Source: Galeopsis tetrahit (Eukaryota > Streptophyta > Magnoliopsida > Lamiales > Lamiaceae). From it: DNA of 64,000 bases. The notes under the pieces were generated by a model that worked only from the letters and a program-made list of their open reading frames with translations, was not told where the DNA came from and made no database searches. The stretch is taken from NCBI GenBank assembly GCA_963675135.1, contig OY776124.1, positions 17,668,066 through 17,732,065 on the forward strand, given 5' to 3'. Below are positions 33,024 to 45,033 of this stretch, piece after piece; the stretch's first letter is position 1; each line of letters begins with the position of its first letter. A program made the translations under genes and the position numbers.

Positions 33024-34778
33024 TATTGAGAATTATCCCAATACCCAATAATAGTCCCCCAACAATTTGGTCCCCAACTCCTTTGTGAAAAATTATTATG
33101 GGACCACATTCCCCATCTCCTTTGTGGGAATTATTGGCACTTGTGGGTTATGGACCATCACGCTAGGGATCCTTTGAGACTCCCGATAATCTTTTGAGAT
33201 GCCCTAGGGATCTTTTTAAACTCTCGGGAATCCTTTAAGACTCCTTTAAAATTACCCGGATCTATTTGGGACGTAATTTAAATATGAATTATCATAAATC
33301 TAATTTCATAATTTAAACAAATTAAATCAACTAATTCATGTAATGAATGTACGGTAAATAATTAAATCCCTAAACATGCAGAACTAAGGGATTATGTGTT
33401 TACCTTTGAATCGGAGAGATACCGTTGAGAAGAATAACAACTTCAACTCAATTGCCTTCTCAAGTATTCCCTAAGTCCTAGCCCGTTGATCCGGTGGGAG
33501 ATCTCACGAACTATTAACTCTCAAGGAAGAATTAATTTTCTCTGGTTGCCCACTGTAATTTCGAAAATTACAAATCTCTCTTTTCTATATTTTTGGAGAA
33601 TACCATTTTTTATAGCTCTTAAAACAAGAGTGACGATTTTTCCTATATTTATAAGAGAGAGAATAGTCAATTTATTTATTAGAAAATATTGGACATCTAG
33701 AAATATTTTATTCTCCAAGAGATATTATATTATTTCCATATTTTTCTCCATAATATTCTCTCCCCAAAATAAGCGCTACTTTCCTCTCTTTCTTGCAACA
33801 AGATTAATTCTTATCTTTTTAATTACCCTAGTCAATGGATTTTTATTGGGCTACTTGAGGGGCCTTTAGGAGAATTAGGATTGGACCTCCCAATGGGCCC
33901 AGAAATCAATATTGAGCTACAATATTTTTTCAGCTCATTAATATTAATTCATTCCATTATAGAATTAATATTGCACTATCCATCCTAACCCATATTACGA
34001 AATATGGCTCCCGGTTATTATTTCCCGTGTTTAAGATTCAATGTCCATCAATTAATTTAAGCTACTGAATGCTTTAATTAATTAATATATTTTATTCCTC
34101 GGAGTAAGGACATCTCAACATTATTATCATACCCGAAATAAATTTCACTGATCATATTTGATATGATAAACCTTCTGAGCCCACCAAGGGGACATAATCA
34201 ACTTGACACTCCAAGACACGATTCTCTGTATTAATTTTGGCAATCTGTCCTATAATTAATAATATTGCCCAAAATATAAAGTATTGAATCACATTGATTA
34301 TTTACCCATAATAAATCAAAGCAATACTTCTTAACTATAGACAATCTCATTTAAGTGAAGGAGATTAAGAAATCAACAACAACTGAGGTCTAATTCTTCA
34401 TTCCTTAAGTCAGTCTAGAAGAATTACCTTTCTGTAGGTCCTATTCAGCACATCATAATGCACTAGTGTAATCTCTTGGTCAAGACAAACCAATCTGAGT
34501 CTTACACCTCAACTTCTACCAATGGATTGTTCAATTCCATCTAAGTTGTGAATCAATTGTACTTATATACAAGGAACTGACAATGTGATCTTTTGTGATC
34601 TTCTACACACCACATTGTCTACAATGTAAAGTACATCTGAACTTTTATGCAATAAATAATTACCATTCATTATATTTAAAGCAACCAGTGACAAAATTTT
34701 ATTCTCATTAATATATGCAAAAATCAGTTTGTATACATAAGCAGTACCAAAAGCATACTTGTCAGTATAAACCTAACA
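33024..34778 (-). repeat. 5' LTR of the 9-kb copia element
   Basis: 1755 bp, co-linear with 25801-27604. Ends TAAACCTAACA. Confidence 0.95.
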
Positions 34779-34783
34779 TAAAC

Positions 34784-35249
34784 TTCCAATAGTCTTTAGG
34801 TAATAGACGTAACTCTTCATAATAAGCTTATTTTCCCAAAAGTTGCAACCTTTAGAAATAAGCAACTATTCACAAAAGGTATGTCTTTTAAATTAAGACA
34901 ATAATTTTAAAAGACACAACCTTTGGAATAATCAACTATTCACCGAAAGGTGTGTCTATTAAATTAATACTATAATAATTCTAAAAGACACAACTTTTGG
35001 ATAAAATCATTCCCACAAAAGACATGACATTTCATGTCTATAAGTCACAATCCATCACTATTACCATTATAAATACATTCAACAATGTATTTATCCACAC
35101 ATTAAAATGACCAACTTTAATATTAATTTATCATTCAACCAAAATTTGATTTTAAGATATCAAATCAACTAAATCCATTTACGCAAAATGGATTATAAAA
35201 TTGTCACTTAATTTTTATGAAATGTGGTCAAAACCAACATTTTCTAACA
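34784..35249 (-). repeat. inner part of the split right LTR (copia)
   Basis: Continues 25800 and matches 22479-22943 (CCAATAGTCTTTAGGTAATA, AAAAGACACAACCTTTGGAA). Ends TTTTCTAACA, followed by AAAAA. Confidence 0.9.
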
Positions 35250-38073
35250 AAAAAACTAGTAATAGATTACTTCTTTTTAGGCGTACTAATAATACTAATT
35301 ATTCGACTAAGAATGAACGTGTTTGGGATTGGAATGGAATTTTGTAGGTGTTCTCTTGATTTTAAAAACGCGCACAAACCCAAACGAATTTGTTTCTATT
35401 AGATTATATAAAGTATCTTCGCTAATTTTCTGATCATAAACATATCAATTATAATCATAAATTGTAACAACTAGTTTTCTGAATTCTGAATAGACGAACC
35501 AATAGCACATACAATAGCTGCCTAAGCGCACAATATTTGTTTATACTGGGTTCTATAAGAAGTTCTGTTTCTGAAGAAAAAAAATCACTGCATAGCCCAA
35601 ACTGTCCCCAGTTTTGTGATCTCGGATAATTTCCAGCACTATGCAAGTCAATTAGGCAATGAGAAACGGTTCAACAAAATCAACACAATATATCGTTTGT
35701 ACACCTCCAAAAACTATGATTGGGCAGTAAAAAATAAATGTAAAAGCTAGTAGAAAATTTTAATGTCAAATTAATATCTTGAATACTGAATTCGAAAGAA
35801 ATTTGTATAAAAAATTAAACTAAAATTCAATTCATTCAAACATCTATCTTAAACCCTAAATTTACCAAAATTAATTTGAGTAGAAAATATAGAATTGTTC
35901 ATACCTGTAACTCTTCTTCAATGGAATTTTCGAATACCTAGATTTACCAAAACTAATTTGAGTAGAAAATATAGAATTGTTCATACTTGGAGCTCTTCTT
36001 CAATGGAATTTTCGAATAAAAGAAGAAAATAAGAGAACCGTATGTGCCGCCTAAGTACTGAATTCGAAACAGAAATTTGTATAAAAAAATCTACTAAATT
36101 AATAATTTAACCTAGAATTCAATTCATTCAAATAAAAAAAGATAATTTATTGTTTATTATGATTATTAATGATATGAGAATTAAAATAAAGATTATATAT
36201 TATCAATTAATTTTTTTATTAATCATGTGAGGATAAATTTGTAATTTTATAATTATATATTTAAAATTATTAAATTTAATTTAAAAGTGTGATAGGGCAA
36301 CAAAAAAACAATAATAAGTACAATGCAAGACGATGGATTCTGCGACGCCAAATGCATCAGGTAGCAGATCATCAAATATAAGTCATTAAATTTCAAATCT
36401 GATGGCTCAGATTACTGGAATGTTGATAGTTCAGGCGACACCTGAACTGTCCTTAGAAAACCTCAATAAACTAAAAATTTGTGCTAATTCCTTACTGTAA
36501 TTGAACAGGATATATAAAATCAACATCACCAGAAATTTGGTGAATACACCCAACACATTCCATCTGCAAAAATCAAGGGAAATCGAGTAACAATACAAAT
36601 ACAAAGCCATGATGTAGGCTGTTTTTTTTTTTTTGCCAAATTCTATATTAAAGAAAAAAAATAGAAAAAAAATAGGTAGCTGCCTAAGTGCTAGTCTATA
36701 CACATTTTTAAATTCGTCCAAATATCAATTTTCGACTTCTACAATCTTAATAATTATCAACAGAAAAATATATTTTACAAATTTTAACATTAATTACGCT
36801 AAATAAATTAGATATTTTGCACTAATACGGTTACAAAATTTAATTCATGTTTTTCCAAAAATTAACCATCACACGATTCTTATGAACACACATTTTCTTA
36901 ATTATGACCTCAATACAAGGTCATACGACTCAAATGCCACATTAAAACTAGGAGGGATTTTTCGTGCTTCATTCATAATTTTTTTTATATAAAAATAATA
37001 AATTCAAGTTACGTAAAAATATATTAACAACATTCACTGAATTGATTATTTCCCATTTTTTATCAATCTCTTTTTTTCCCCTTTAATTAACATCATTTCC
37101 TAAATAATTAAATTAAATGATTATATACAGTGACGAAGCCAGAAAATCTTGATAGGGGGCCCGATTAACATTACTTTAAAGATAAAATAATATGTACTTA
37201 TTATACTCATTGAAATTTTATATGATAAAATTGTCAATACATTTCATTAAATTAAATTGAACAAGCTGTCTTTCATTTTATTTTGAAGTTTTGATAGTTC
37301 GATTCAAAATGAAGCTAAACAATTTAAAAATTGCTAAAATATTTTGCAATTCTTAGTAAAAACTTAGACAATAATTCTCAAATACACCATCAATCTATAT
37401 TATTGACTCTATTGAAGAAATAATTTGTTTTTGGAGTATTAAGAAATAAATTTAAGTAAAAAACACATGAAAAAATATATTACTCCTTTAAAACTTTGTA
37501 TGCAAGCGTTTATTTTTTATTTGTCTATACTTAATGTGTCAAAAAATAAAAATAATATTTTTATTTTCATATATCAAAAAGTTTCATTTAAATTTTAATA
37601 TTCAAAAGATAAGATTAAAAAATAGACACGATTACGATTAATGATTAATAAAAAATTAAAAAAAGTGAAATTAATAAAAAAAAAAAGAGATTTTGAACTA
37701 GAGTGATTTGAGAAAAAATAGACTAGACCAATCATTTTGTGACATGTGCATCTAAAATATTTGTAAATACATGATAATTAAAATAAGATTAAGATATATA
37801 TATATGATGAGAATAACTATTATCACATAATATATGAAGTAAATAATTATTATAAAATATTTATCATATATATATATAAAAAAAAAAAATTGGTGGGGCC
37901 CAGTAGTCCCCCCCTGTCCCAACGTGTGGCACCGAATTTATATATCACAGGTTGTCCTTATATTTGTAAAATCTGACAGAAGTATACGTGGTTTAAATCT
38001 AAATGATACAGTGTGAGATTTCATCCCTGAATGTAATCTGTCTTATAGAAGATTCAATGGAATAAATATGTTA
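35250..38073. other. intergenic region upstream of the acyltransferase gene
   Basis: No gene recognised. 35858-36020 holds two tandem copies (about 80 bp) of TTACCAAAATTAATTTGAGT...CTCTTCTTCAATGGAATTTTCG. 36426-36446 is a small hairpin (AGTTCAGG, 5-nt loop, CCTGAACT). 37127-37940 has edges (GTGACGAAGCCAGAAAATCT and GGGGCCCAGTAGTCCCCCCC) reminiscent of a decayed transposon, but no TIR pair or TSD could be confirmed. Confidence 0.45.
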
Positions 38074-38241
38074 CTCCATTCATTTACTAATGTAGTCCAA
38101 CTCGAGTGAGAAACATATTTTAAGGAAAAAATAGATAAAGTAAGAGTTTTTGGATTCATTGTGAATAAAGTTGATGACAATTTGAATAATTAAGTGGTGA
38201 TTTCCATAAAGTATTTGAAACTACATTTTGTAAACGGAGAA
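38074..38241. mobile_element. degenerate Stowaway-like MITE in the acyltransferase upstream region
   Basis: About 168 bp. Left end CTCCATTCATTTACTAATGT and right end CATTTTGTAAACGGAG are inverted partners, with TA on both sides (38072-38073 and 38242-38243). The interior resembles the complement of the Stowaway at 12769 (GTGAATAAAGTTGATG, AATTAAGTGGTGAT). It ends about 115 bp before the ATG of the next gene. Confidence 0.7.
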
Positions 38242-38356
38242 TATAAGACAAATAAGACTATATTTATTTAGTGGATGGAATGAAGAAATAAGCCTTTAAA
38301 TAGAACAAGTGGTATATGTGAATCATGTATCTCATTTTTAGCAACACAAACTCAAA

Positions 38357-40008
38357 ATGAAAGTCAGTGTTATTCAATCATGCTTAGTTCCTCCAGCAGA
38401 GTCAACATTCAAAGGTTGTATGCCTTTGACTGAATCCGACCAAACTACTACCTTAACTCATGTCCCTACAATCTACTTCTACAGGCCTTCACAAAATTGG
38501 CACACACCACCAAACACTATCTTCACAACCCTACTCACTTCTCTATCCAAAGTCTTGGTCCATTTCTACCCCATGGCCGGCTGCCTACGCTGGCTCGATG
38601 GAGCTCGTCTCGAGCTCGATTGTAATGCTAAAGGTGTCTATCTCGTCGAAGCTTATTCTGACAGTGTATTAAATGAACTCGGCGATTTCACGCCGTCTCC
38701 CGATTTCCATCATCTTTTCCCCCATATCAACTACTCCTCCCCCATTGAAGATATCCCACTTATGGCAGCTCAACTCACTAAATTCCAATGTGGTGGTATC
38801 ACTCTAAGCTATTGTTTTTCTCATGCAGTAGCAGACGGCAAAAGCGCATTTCATTTTATTTCTGAGTGGGCTCGGTTAGCCCGTGGGGAGCCCCTGGGCT
38901 CCCCACCGGTTCTTGACAGGACACTTTTACGAGCCGGGGAACCACCCACGGCTCAACCGCGGTTCAAGCACCCACAGTTTGAGCAACCGCCTCTTTTATT
39001 GAATCGATCTGATACGAAAATTGAGAGGAAAAAAGAAACATCGAATGTGATGTTGAAGATGTCCAAGTCCCAGGTGGAATTTCTAAAAAAAGAAGCTAAC
39101 AAAGGGCGAGGTGGATTCGATACAGGTCGAGAAAGAAAATTGTTTTTTCAATGATAGAATCTCCTCATTATTGTTTTTCTAAAAGTCTTTGACGACAAGG
39201 CACGTCACTAAAAGTCAATTTCTAGTTAAAGAAACTATAATGACAAAATTTATGTCATTAAAAGTCAACAATAAAATTCATTTTATCACCAAAACACATC
39301 AATTTTCATCTATTTAATTACTCCATAAAATAAAAATATTTAACCATTTTATTTAACAAAATACATTTTTTTATCTTTTGTATTATATTTTGATCCTGAC
39401 TTCAATTCGCTCTTGCAGGTCGGGCCTACACCCGGTATGAGGTCGTAGCGGGTCACATATGGAGGTGTGCATGCAAAGCGCGAGGACATGCACACAACCA
39501 ACCCACAGGACTCGGCATCTGTGTGGACGTGCGCAGCCGGGTCCAACCCCCACTGCCGGAAAAGTTCTTCGGAAATGCAATCATCGACGTGGTGGCACAA
39601 AGCCGATCGGGAGAGCTCGTCGAAAAGCCGTTGAGCTTCGCTTGTAGTAGGATAAGAGAAGCAATCGACAGTGTGAATAGTGAGTATGTCCACTCCACCA
39701 TTGATTTCCTAAAAAACCTCAAAGATTTATCTTATTTACAAGATATACATGCAATAAAATCAAATGAGGGCCCATTCTATGGAAATCCAAATATTGGGGT
39801 AATAAGTTGGATAGCTTTGCCACTTCATGGGGTGAATTTTGGATGGGGCAAAGAATTTTTCATGGCTCCCGGAATCCACGACTGCGACGGCGACTCACTC
39901 ATAATACCGGTGTATGACGACGACGACGCTTTGGCCGTCGCAATATGCCTCCAAGTTGAGTGTATGGATGATTTCAAGAAATTATTCTATCAACAAATCC
40001 ATCACTAG
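38357..40008 (+). CDS. SHT: BAHD acyltransferase, spermidine hydroxycinnamoyl transferase-like
   Basis: Likely transfers hydroxycinnamoyl groups from CoA thioesters to a polyamine such as spermidine (phenolamide formation), in the cytosol. Two exons: 38357-39125 and 39419-40008. The intron 39126-39418 has donor ACAG|GTCGAG and acceptor CTCTTGCAG|GTCGGG and joins in phase to read TGRAYTRYEV. The 452-aa product has normal BAHD length. It shows PAESTFKGCMPLTESDQ, THVPTIYFYRP, VLVHFYPMAG and LELDCNAKGV near the N-terminus, the catalytic HAVAD (156-160), the acceptor-side stretch WRCACKARGH, FGNAIIDVVA, and NFGWG (396-400) in place of the usual DFGWG. The overall pattern is closest to SHT-type proteins, and HCT-like activity is the main alternative. 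No stop or frameshift. A TTTAAATAG motif (38293-38301) may serve as TATA, and a MITE lies just upstream. Confidence 0.85.
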
Positions 40009-40211
40009 CTCCATTCTGAATTTAATTTCCAAGATATTAAAAATATATATATATTTATCATAAATAATATATAGGGATATATATGTTATACAAGGTCTCG
40101 TAATTGATTTGTCCCTAATTCCTACAAATAAATATGCATGAATTGTAAAATCTTACACAGTTTTTATATGTATTGTGTTACTGATTTGTGTTTTATTATA
40201 AAGTCGTGTTC
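40009..40211. other. 3' flank of the acyltransferase gene
   Basis: AT-rich with ATATATATATTT at about 40045; presumably 3' UTR and spacer. Confidence 0.4.
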
Positions 40212-40292
40212 TATTAGCTAGAATGAGTTAACATTCCTTATATTTAGGAATTATATCTATTTGTATATATCTTTCTTTTTACTAGTTATTTG

Positions 40293-40308
40293 CCCGTGCA
40301 TGCACGGG
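40293..40308. repeat. Helitron 3'-terminal palindrome
   Basis: CCCGTGCATGCACGGG is a perfect 16-bp palindrome, the terminal hairpin of the Helitron. Confidence 0.9.
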
Positions 40309-40898
40309 TCTATTGTAATTCTTTTATAGTCTTTAAAAAATTATCGTAAAATGTATTTTTCAGGAATAAAACTTTTTGTTGTTTTATAGTTTTACTGTTG
40401 GTTCTAAATTCGTTTGGTTAAACTAAATTTCATTTTTAAACAAAAATAAAATAAAATAACAAAAAAACATTAACTTGACCACTTGTACAATTGTTGTGAT
40501 TAGTTTTAGTAATTCTCTTTTAAATAAAATAACATATACAGTATTAATAGACATGCACATGTATAATTTTTTCAACAATAAGTTCAGTCCAATATTTGTA
40601 TGTTTGATTTTCTCAAAATATTTTAATTATAATAAGACCAATTTATAGTGATGCAGGCATGAGGAGCTTATAAAATGTAGATGAAAAGAACATTCAAGGA
40701 ATACACAGTAATTTTGTTGATTCTAATAATAAAAAATGTGAAAAGAACTGAAATACGGTAATTCACGAAAAATATCGGCAATTCAACTTCCTAATAACAA
40801 TATAAAACTTGAAGTATATATTTATTATACTTTACAGAAATTCTCCACCCATTCTTCAAAATGTCCATTACTCCACATCAAAATAAAAAATGTAAACT

Positions 40899-41074
40899 CT
40901 TATATACATAAAATTTTACTGACCTTTCCCAATATATATATATACAACTAAATCTTTCAGAAAGTGCAGCTGCACCCCGTTCTCCTCACCGCTGTCCTGC
41001 ATGCTACCCTTCCTTTCAATATAACCACCTTCATTTTTATCCATATTGTATGCTCCATTCCTTTTAAACCACCA
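40899..41074 (-). other. possible captured coding fragment inside the Helitron
   Basis: An open minus-strand frame of about 58 codons contains the non-repetitive, charged stretch MDKNEGGYIERKGSMQDSGE and NGVQLHFLKDLVV. It sits in a locally GC-richer patch (40965-41040) within AT-rich DNA. I do not recognise the source gene, and chance cannot be excluded. Confidence 0.3.
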
Positions 41075-42456
41075 CTACTCTAAAACTATTATATAGACTC
41101 AGCTTAACATTAATTATATATATTGTGATTTGTTAGTAATAAAAGGGACATAAGTCAAGACCTATTTTACGTACATTTCAATTTACAAAGCTATATACAC
41201 AGCCGAATATCATGACACTAAGCAAGCAATAATATCTCTCTTAGGTCATTATCAAACTACATGATAAAAGATAAACAAAAAAGATAGGCAAATGAATCAA
41301 ATGATCTAAATATAAGAGTAGATTATACTTTAAAATTTATAAAGTTTAAATATCATCCTCGAAAACATGACCTAAATCACAAACACAAATACCATAAAAC
41401 CACATATGTTCACAATCTATTTTAACTTGATGACACCACAATTGTTTCCAAAAATAAATAAATTAGAAGAAACAATATATCAGTCATGAGGATAATTGCG
41501 TAGATTTGCGACCCTTCGTCAACTCTATTTTCTTTTAAAAATTTTACACATAAAATTAACACCTTTTGACTTGCCATAAAGGAACATTGGCAACTGAATG
41601 TGAGTTATTTCCGAAACTGAATGAATGAAAAAGAAGAAACATACCGATCGAAAGAGGGGTAATTACCTTGCATTGTAGTAATTGGGTTACACAGTAAATA
41701 TATTAGTATAATTTAGGTATCTGCAAATATTAACAAAAATGAAAATCCAAAAGAAAGATGTTAGTAGAATGGATGAATGTTATTGAAAAAGATTGAAAGT
41801 CTAACCTTTCACAGTCGAAGTACTGACCTTCCCGTTAAAACTTTCCGGGAATCTAAAAACATTTAGAATAGCACAAAATGATTAGCAAAGCAAGAGATAT
41901 TCATAACAATTAGGGTGAATTGTAAAGCATAAACAGAAGGAGTGCGTGACAATGATTACTTCAACTAATTTGGTGAATTCTTCTTCTTGTAGCTCCAACG
42001 CCTAGAAGCATCCCTGCCATTTCATTTCTATCCATTAAAATTCAAATTAAATGCTTATTCATGGTTTGGAGAGAAACGGTCGCACCCAAAGAAAAGAAAC
42101 TTACGTACGTTTTGATTTTGAAGTTAAATATGCCATGGACTTTTCAGTTTCTGATTGAGGAGTGTAAATACTCAAATTGACACTTGGCAAAAGGAGAGAC
42201 ATCTAAAATGGACACGTGTCGAATTCTGGAGAGCCCTCGTCCTCCTTTTATATATAAAGATTGTGTAAATTTGTTCCTTGTATTATCATTATATATATAT
42301 ATAAGTTATACCTCACTCACTAATTCAACGGTGATCAAATTCATTGTTCACATGGTATCAGCCTAAAAACACTACCCCAAAACCCTAACCCAAATTTCTC
42401 TTTTTCCGCCTCTCCCTTCTCCGTCGAGCTCGTCCCCCTCGACACCTTATCTATCA

Positions 42457-43230
42457 TGGCAGATACACCCACCCCATGAATGTTCTTATTCATATGGTTA
42501 CCGTGAAACTCTCTTCCTCCAATTATCTCCTCTGGAAGAAGCAAGTTGTCCCCATGCTCATCTCTGCAGATCTCTTTGGCTTTATGGACAGTACATCCAC
42601 CGCTCTTGTTACCACCTCTCCCACTTTCGCCGCCTGGAAATCGAAGGATCAGAAGGTTCTTGCCCTTCTTCTTTCCTCCCTCACCGAGGAATCCTTGGTC
42701 GAGGTCATCGATTGTGACACAACCCGTGCAACATGGCTTGCCCTTGAGGATGCATTCAGTCAGTCCCGTACCACTCAGCTTCGTGAGGAACATTTTCTGC
42801 TCAAACGTGACTCCCTCTCTGTTGCTAAATACGGTCGTCGTTTCAAGGTATTATGCGACCAACTTGCCGCCATTGGCAAATCTGTGGACAATTCTGACAT
42901 GTCACACTGGTTCTTGTGAGGACTGGTTCCTAAATTCAGTGGCTTTGCCGACACCCGGATGGCCTCCTCGCCTATTCCACCCTTTTATGATTTGTTGCAT
43001 CAGTCAGTTGCCTTCGAGATCATGAATAAGCCCGCCGAGCCGGTTGAGTCTTCCCCGGTTGCGTTCTTTGCTCGCGCCCAGCCTCCGGCTCATCCTCAAT
43101 CTCGCGACCATGCTAGTGGTCGCCCTTCTTACTTTTCCCGTGGCAGACGCAGTGATCCCTCGTTGTCAGATCTTTCGTGGCGAGCATTATGCAAACAAGT
43201 GTCCTCAGCGCTTTGTTCGCCCATCTGATT
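42457..43230 (+). pseudogene. copia gag (Ale-like), frameshifted
   Basis: ATG at 42457 (MADTPTP) is followed by a frameshift. The main gag frame 42476-42919 reads SSSNYLLWKKQVVPMLISAD, FAAWKSKDQKVLALLLSSL and YGRRFKVLCDQLAAIG. A TGA at 42917 ends it. The C-terminal part continues in another frame to a zinc-knuckle remnant at about 43163-43205 (CQIFRGEHYANKC), in which the second Cys of the usual CQIC is Phe. Confidence 0.8.
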
Positions 43231-44755
43231 CTCATCATGTCGACTCTTCCCCTGGTCGCTCCCTTGCTCGGCCGTTCGAGGACTCATCTGCCAGCTTTGT
43301 CCAGGATTTTCACTCGGCCTACACTGTCTCCTCGCCAACCACCTCGCACTGGTATGTGGACTTCGGGGCCTCGGCCCACATGACCTCCAGTTCTTCTAAT
43401 CTAGACTCCTCCGCACCCTATACTGGTAATGGTCAAATGATTGTCAGTAATGGTAATTCTTTACATATTTCTCGTGTTGGGTTCCAGAATTTATCTAAAG
43501 ATATTGGCCTCTTCGATGTTCTTGTAGTTCCCCAAATCATTAAAAAACTATTGTCCATTAGCGAACTCACGTCTGATTTTCTAGTTGATGTTTGCTTCTC
43601 TGATAAATCATTTATCGTTCAGAATCGGGCTACCAAGGAAGTGATGGCTCAGGTTGGTGTGAACATGGATTGTACGTGTTGGAGAGGGCGCTCCCAGTCT
43701 TGATCGCTGCTTTGAAGCCTGGTGTTGCTAAAACATAATTTGATTTATGACATTCACGTTTGGGGCATGTCCCTTTTGATGTTATTAAAGACTTAAATAA
43801 ATTAGGCCATCTATCTATTAATTCCCTGTTGCTGAACCCTACTGTTTGCACTCCTTGTCAGTTGACTAAGAGTAAATGTTTATCATTTGTTACCAATGAA
43901 AAACGTGTTTCTAATATTCTTGATTTGGTGCATTGTGATCTTTGGGGCCCCGTTCCCGTTACTGATTTATTTGGTTTTCGATATTATGTTGTGTTCGTCG
44001 ACGATTATTCTCGTTTCTCGTGGTTGTATCCTCTCCGTGCTAAATTTGAGTTCTTTGACACTTTGGTTATTTTTAACAAGTTTGTATGCAACTAATTCTC
44101 AACCAATCTCAAAGTCTTTCATAGTGATGGTGGTACTGAGTTCGTCAACAAGGTTGTTCGATCCTCCATTGCTCAACATGGCATCTCACATCGTGTTTCA
44201 TGCCCCTACACACCTCAGCAAAATGGTCGTGCTGAGCTCAAACATCGTTACATCACTGAAACCGGTCTCTCCATGTTCTTTCATGCTCGTGCTCCGTCAA
44301 TTTTTTGGTTTGATGCCTTTGCCACTGAAGTCCACCTTATTAATCGACTTCCCTCCTCGGTTTGGGTGACTTATCACCCTTTCACGTCTTGTTCGGCATT
44401 GTGCCCCTTTATGGGAATTTTAAGTCATTTGGATGGTGTGTGTTTCCGTATCTCCGGGACTACACCTCGAACAAGTTGTCTCCTCGTAGTCGTCCATGCA
44501 TTTTTAGCGGGTTACAGCAGTCTGCACAATAGTATTCGGTGTTTTGATCCTGCCTCATCCAAAATCTTTGTTACCCGCCATGCCAAATTTGATGAAGGAT
44601 GTTTTTCGTTTTCAGGTTCTGATCGGCCCACACCGACCATTTCTGAGGTCACTTCCTTTTTAGATTCTGAGTTGGACTCCACGCCTATCTCCTCGGACGT
44701 GACCGACCATGGTCCTTCTTTCCTCGCCTTACTTGGCATGCATGTCTGCCCCTAG
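43231..44755 (+). pseudogene. copia protease, pre-integrase and integrase, frame-broken
   Basis: The protease motif reads HWYVDFGASAHMT, so the catalytic DTG is DFG. The pre-integrase region is GHVPFDVIKDLNKLG...CTPCQLTKSKC. The integrase has HCDLWGP, HSDGGTEF and QQNGRAELKHR, so all three catalytic acidic residues survive, but in different frames (43760-44095, 44097-44369, 44273-44755). Confidence 0.85.
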
Positions 44756-45033
44756 CGAGGACCTCCCGCCTCCTCTTGCTCTGGTCGAGGCTTAACCTGC
44801 TCCTCCTGCTCCAAACGAGCATCCTCTACCGACCACTGCTCTTACGGTGCCGCGCCTACTTCCCTTTCTTCGATGGTCACGCGAGGAAAATCTGGGATTT
44901 TTAAGCCTAAGTATCCAGTCAACTTGGCCTCTACAACCTTAATTTTTCCCTTGTCGCCTCCTCGGAGCCTCGTGGCTTTAAGTCTGCTGCCAAATCACCT
45001 GAGTGGTTAGTCGCCATGTAGGAGGAGATTGAC

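Larger units (their letters stand above)
25801..34778 (-). mobile_element. 9-kb Ty1-copia element with long LTRs (Tork/Angela-like)
   Basis: The left (3') LTR 25801-27604 and right (5') LTR 33024-34778 are close direct copies with TG...CA ends (right copy starts TA). The target-site duplication is TAGAC (25796-25800) versus TAAAC (34779-34783), one transition apart, and 22470-22485 shows the uninterrupted site. The primer-binding site complement GGCTCTGATACCA (33009-33021) sits two bases from the 5' LTR. The polypurine tract (minus AAGTGGGAGAT) adjoins the 3' LTR at 27605. gag, protease, integrase, RT and RNase H follow in copia order with several stops and frameshifts. The Tork/Angela assignment rests on LTR length and pol phrasing and is tentative. 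Confidence 0.95.
10938..35249 (-). mobile_element. Ty1-copia element expanded to 24 kb by nested insertions
   Basis: The left (3') LTR is 10938-11085 plus 22279-22943. The right (5') LTR is 25415-25800 plus 34784-35249. Reassembled by coordinates they are about 0.8 kb each and match throughout, except for a roughly 40-bp segment missing on the left. Ends are TGTTAGATATTG and TTCTAACA; flanks are AAAAA on both sides (weak, because low-complexity). Only about 2.5 kb of internal sequence survives (22944-25414), holding an RNase H remnant next to the 3' LTR with a CCCCCAC polypurine complement at 22946-22952. I see no TGGTATCAG-type primer site beside the right LTR. Confidence 0.85.
40282..42260 (-). 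mobile_element. non-autonomous Helitron
   Basis: On the minus strand it begins TCTTTATATATAAAAGGAGG and ends with the hairpin CCCGTGCATGCACGGG, then CAAATAACTAG: canonical 5' TC, 3' CTRR and a GC-rich hairpin 11 nt from the end. It sits precisely between host A (40281) and T (42261). The 3' LTR of the same copia element shows the unoccupied AT site (TTTTATTGTGTAAATTTG at 46570-46587). No duplication flanks it, as expected. There is no Rep/helicase, so it was mobilised in trans. Confidence 0.93.

Noticed and set aside
37127..37940. Complete DNA transposon suggested by GTGACGAAGCCAG and GGGGCCC edges
   Set aside because: No inverted termini or target-site duplication could be confirmed.
39349..39722. 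Minus-strand frames over the acyltransferase second exon
   Set aside because: Antisense shadows of a conserved BAHD exon.
42341..42793. 150-codon minus-strand frame
   Set aside because: Antisense to the copia gag at 42457-42919; no recognisable protein.
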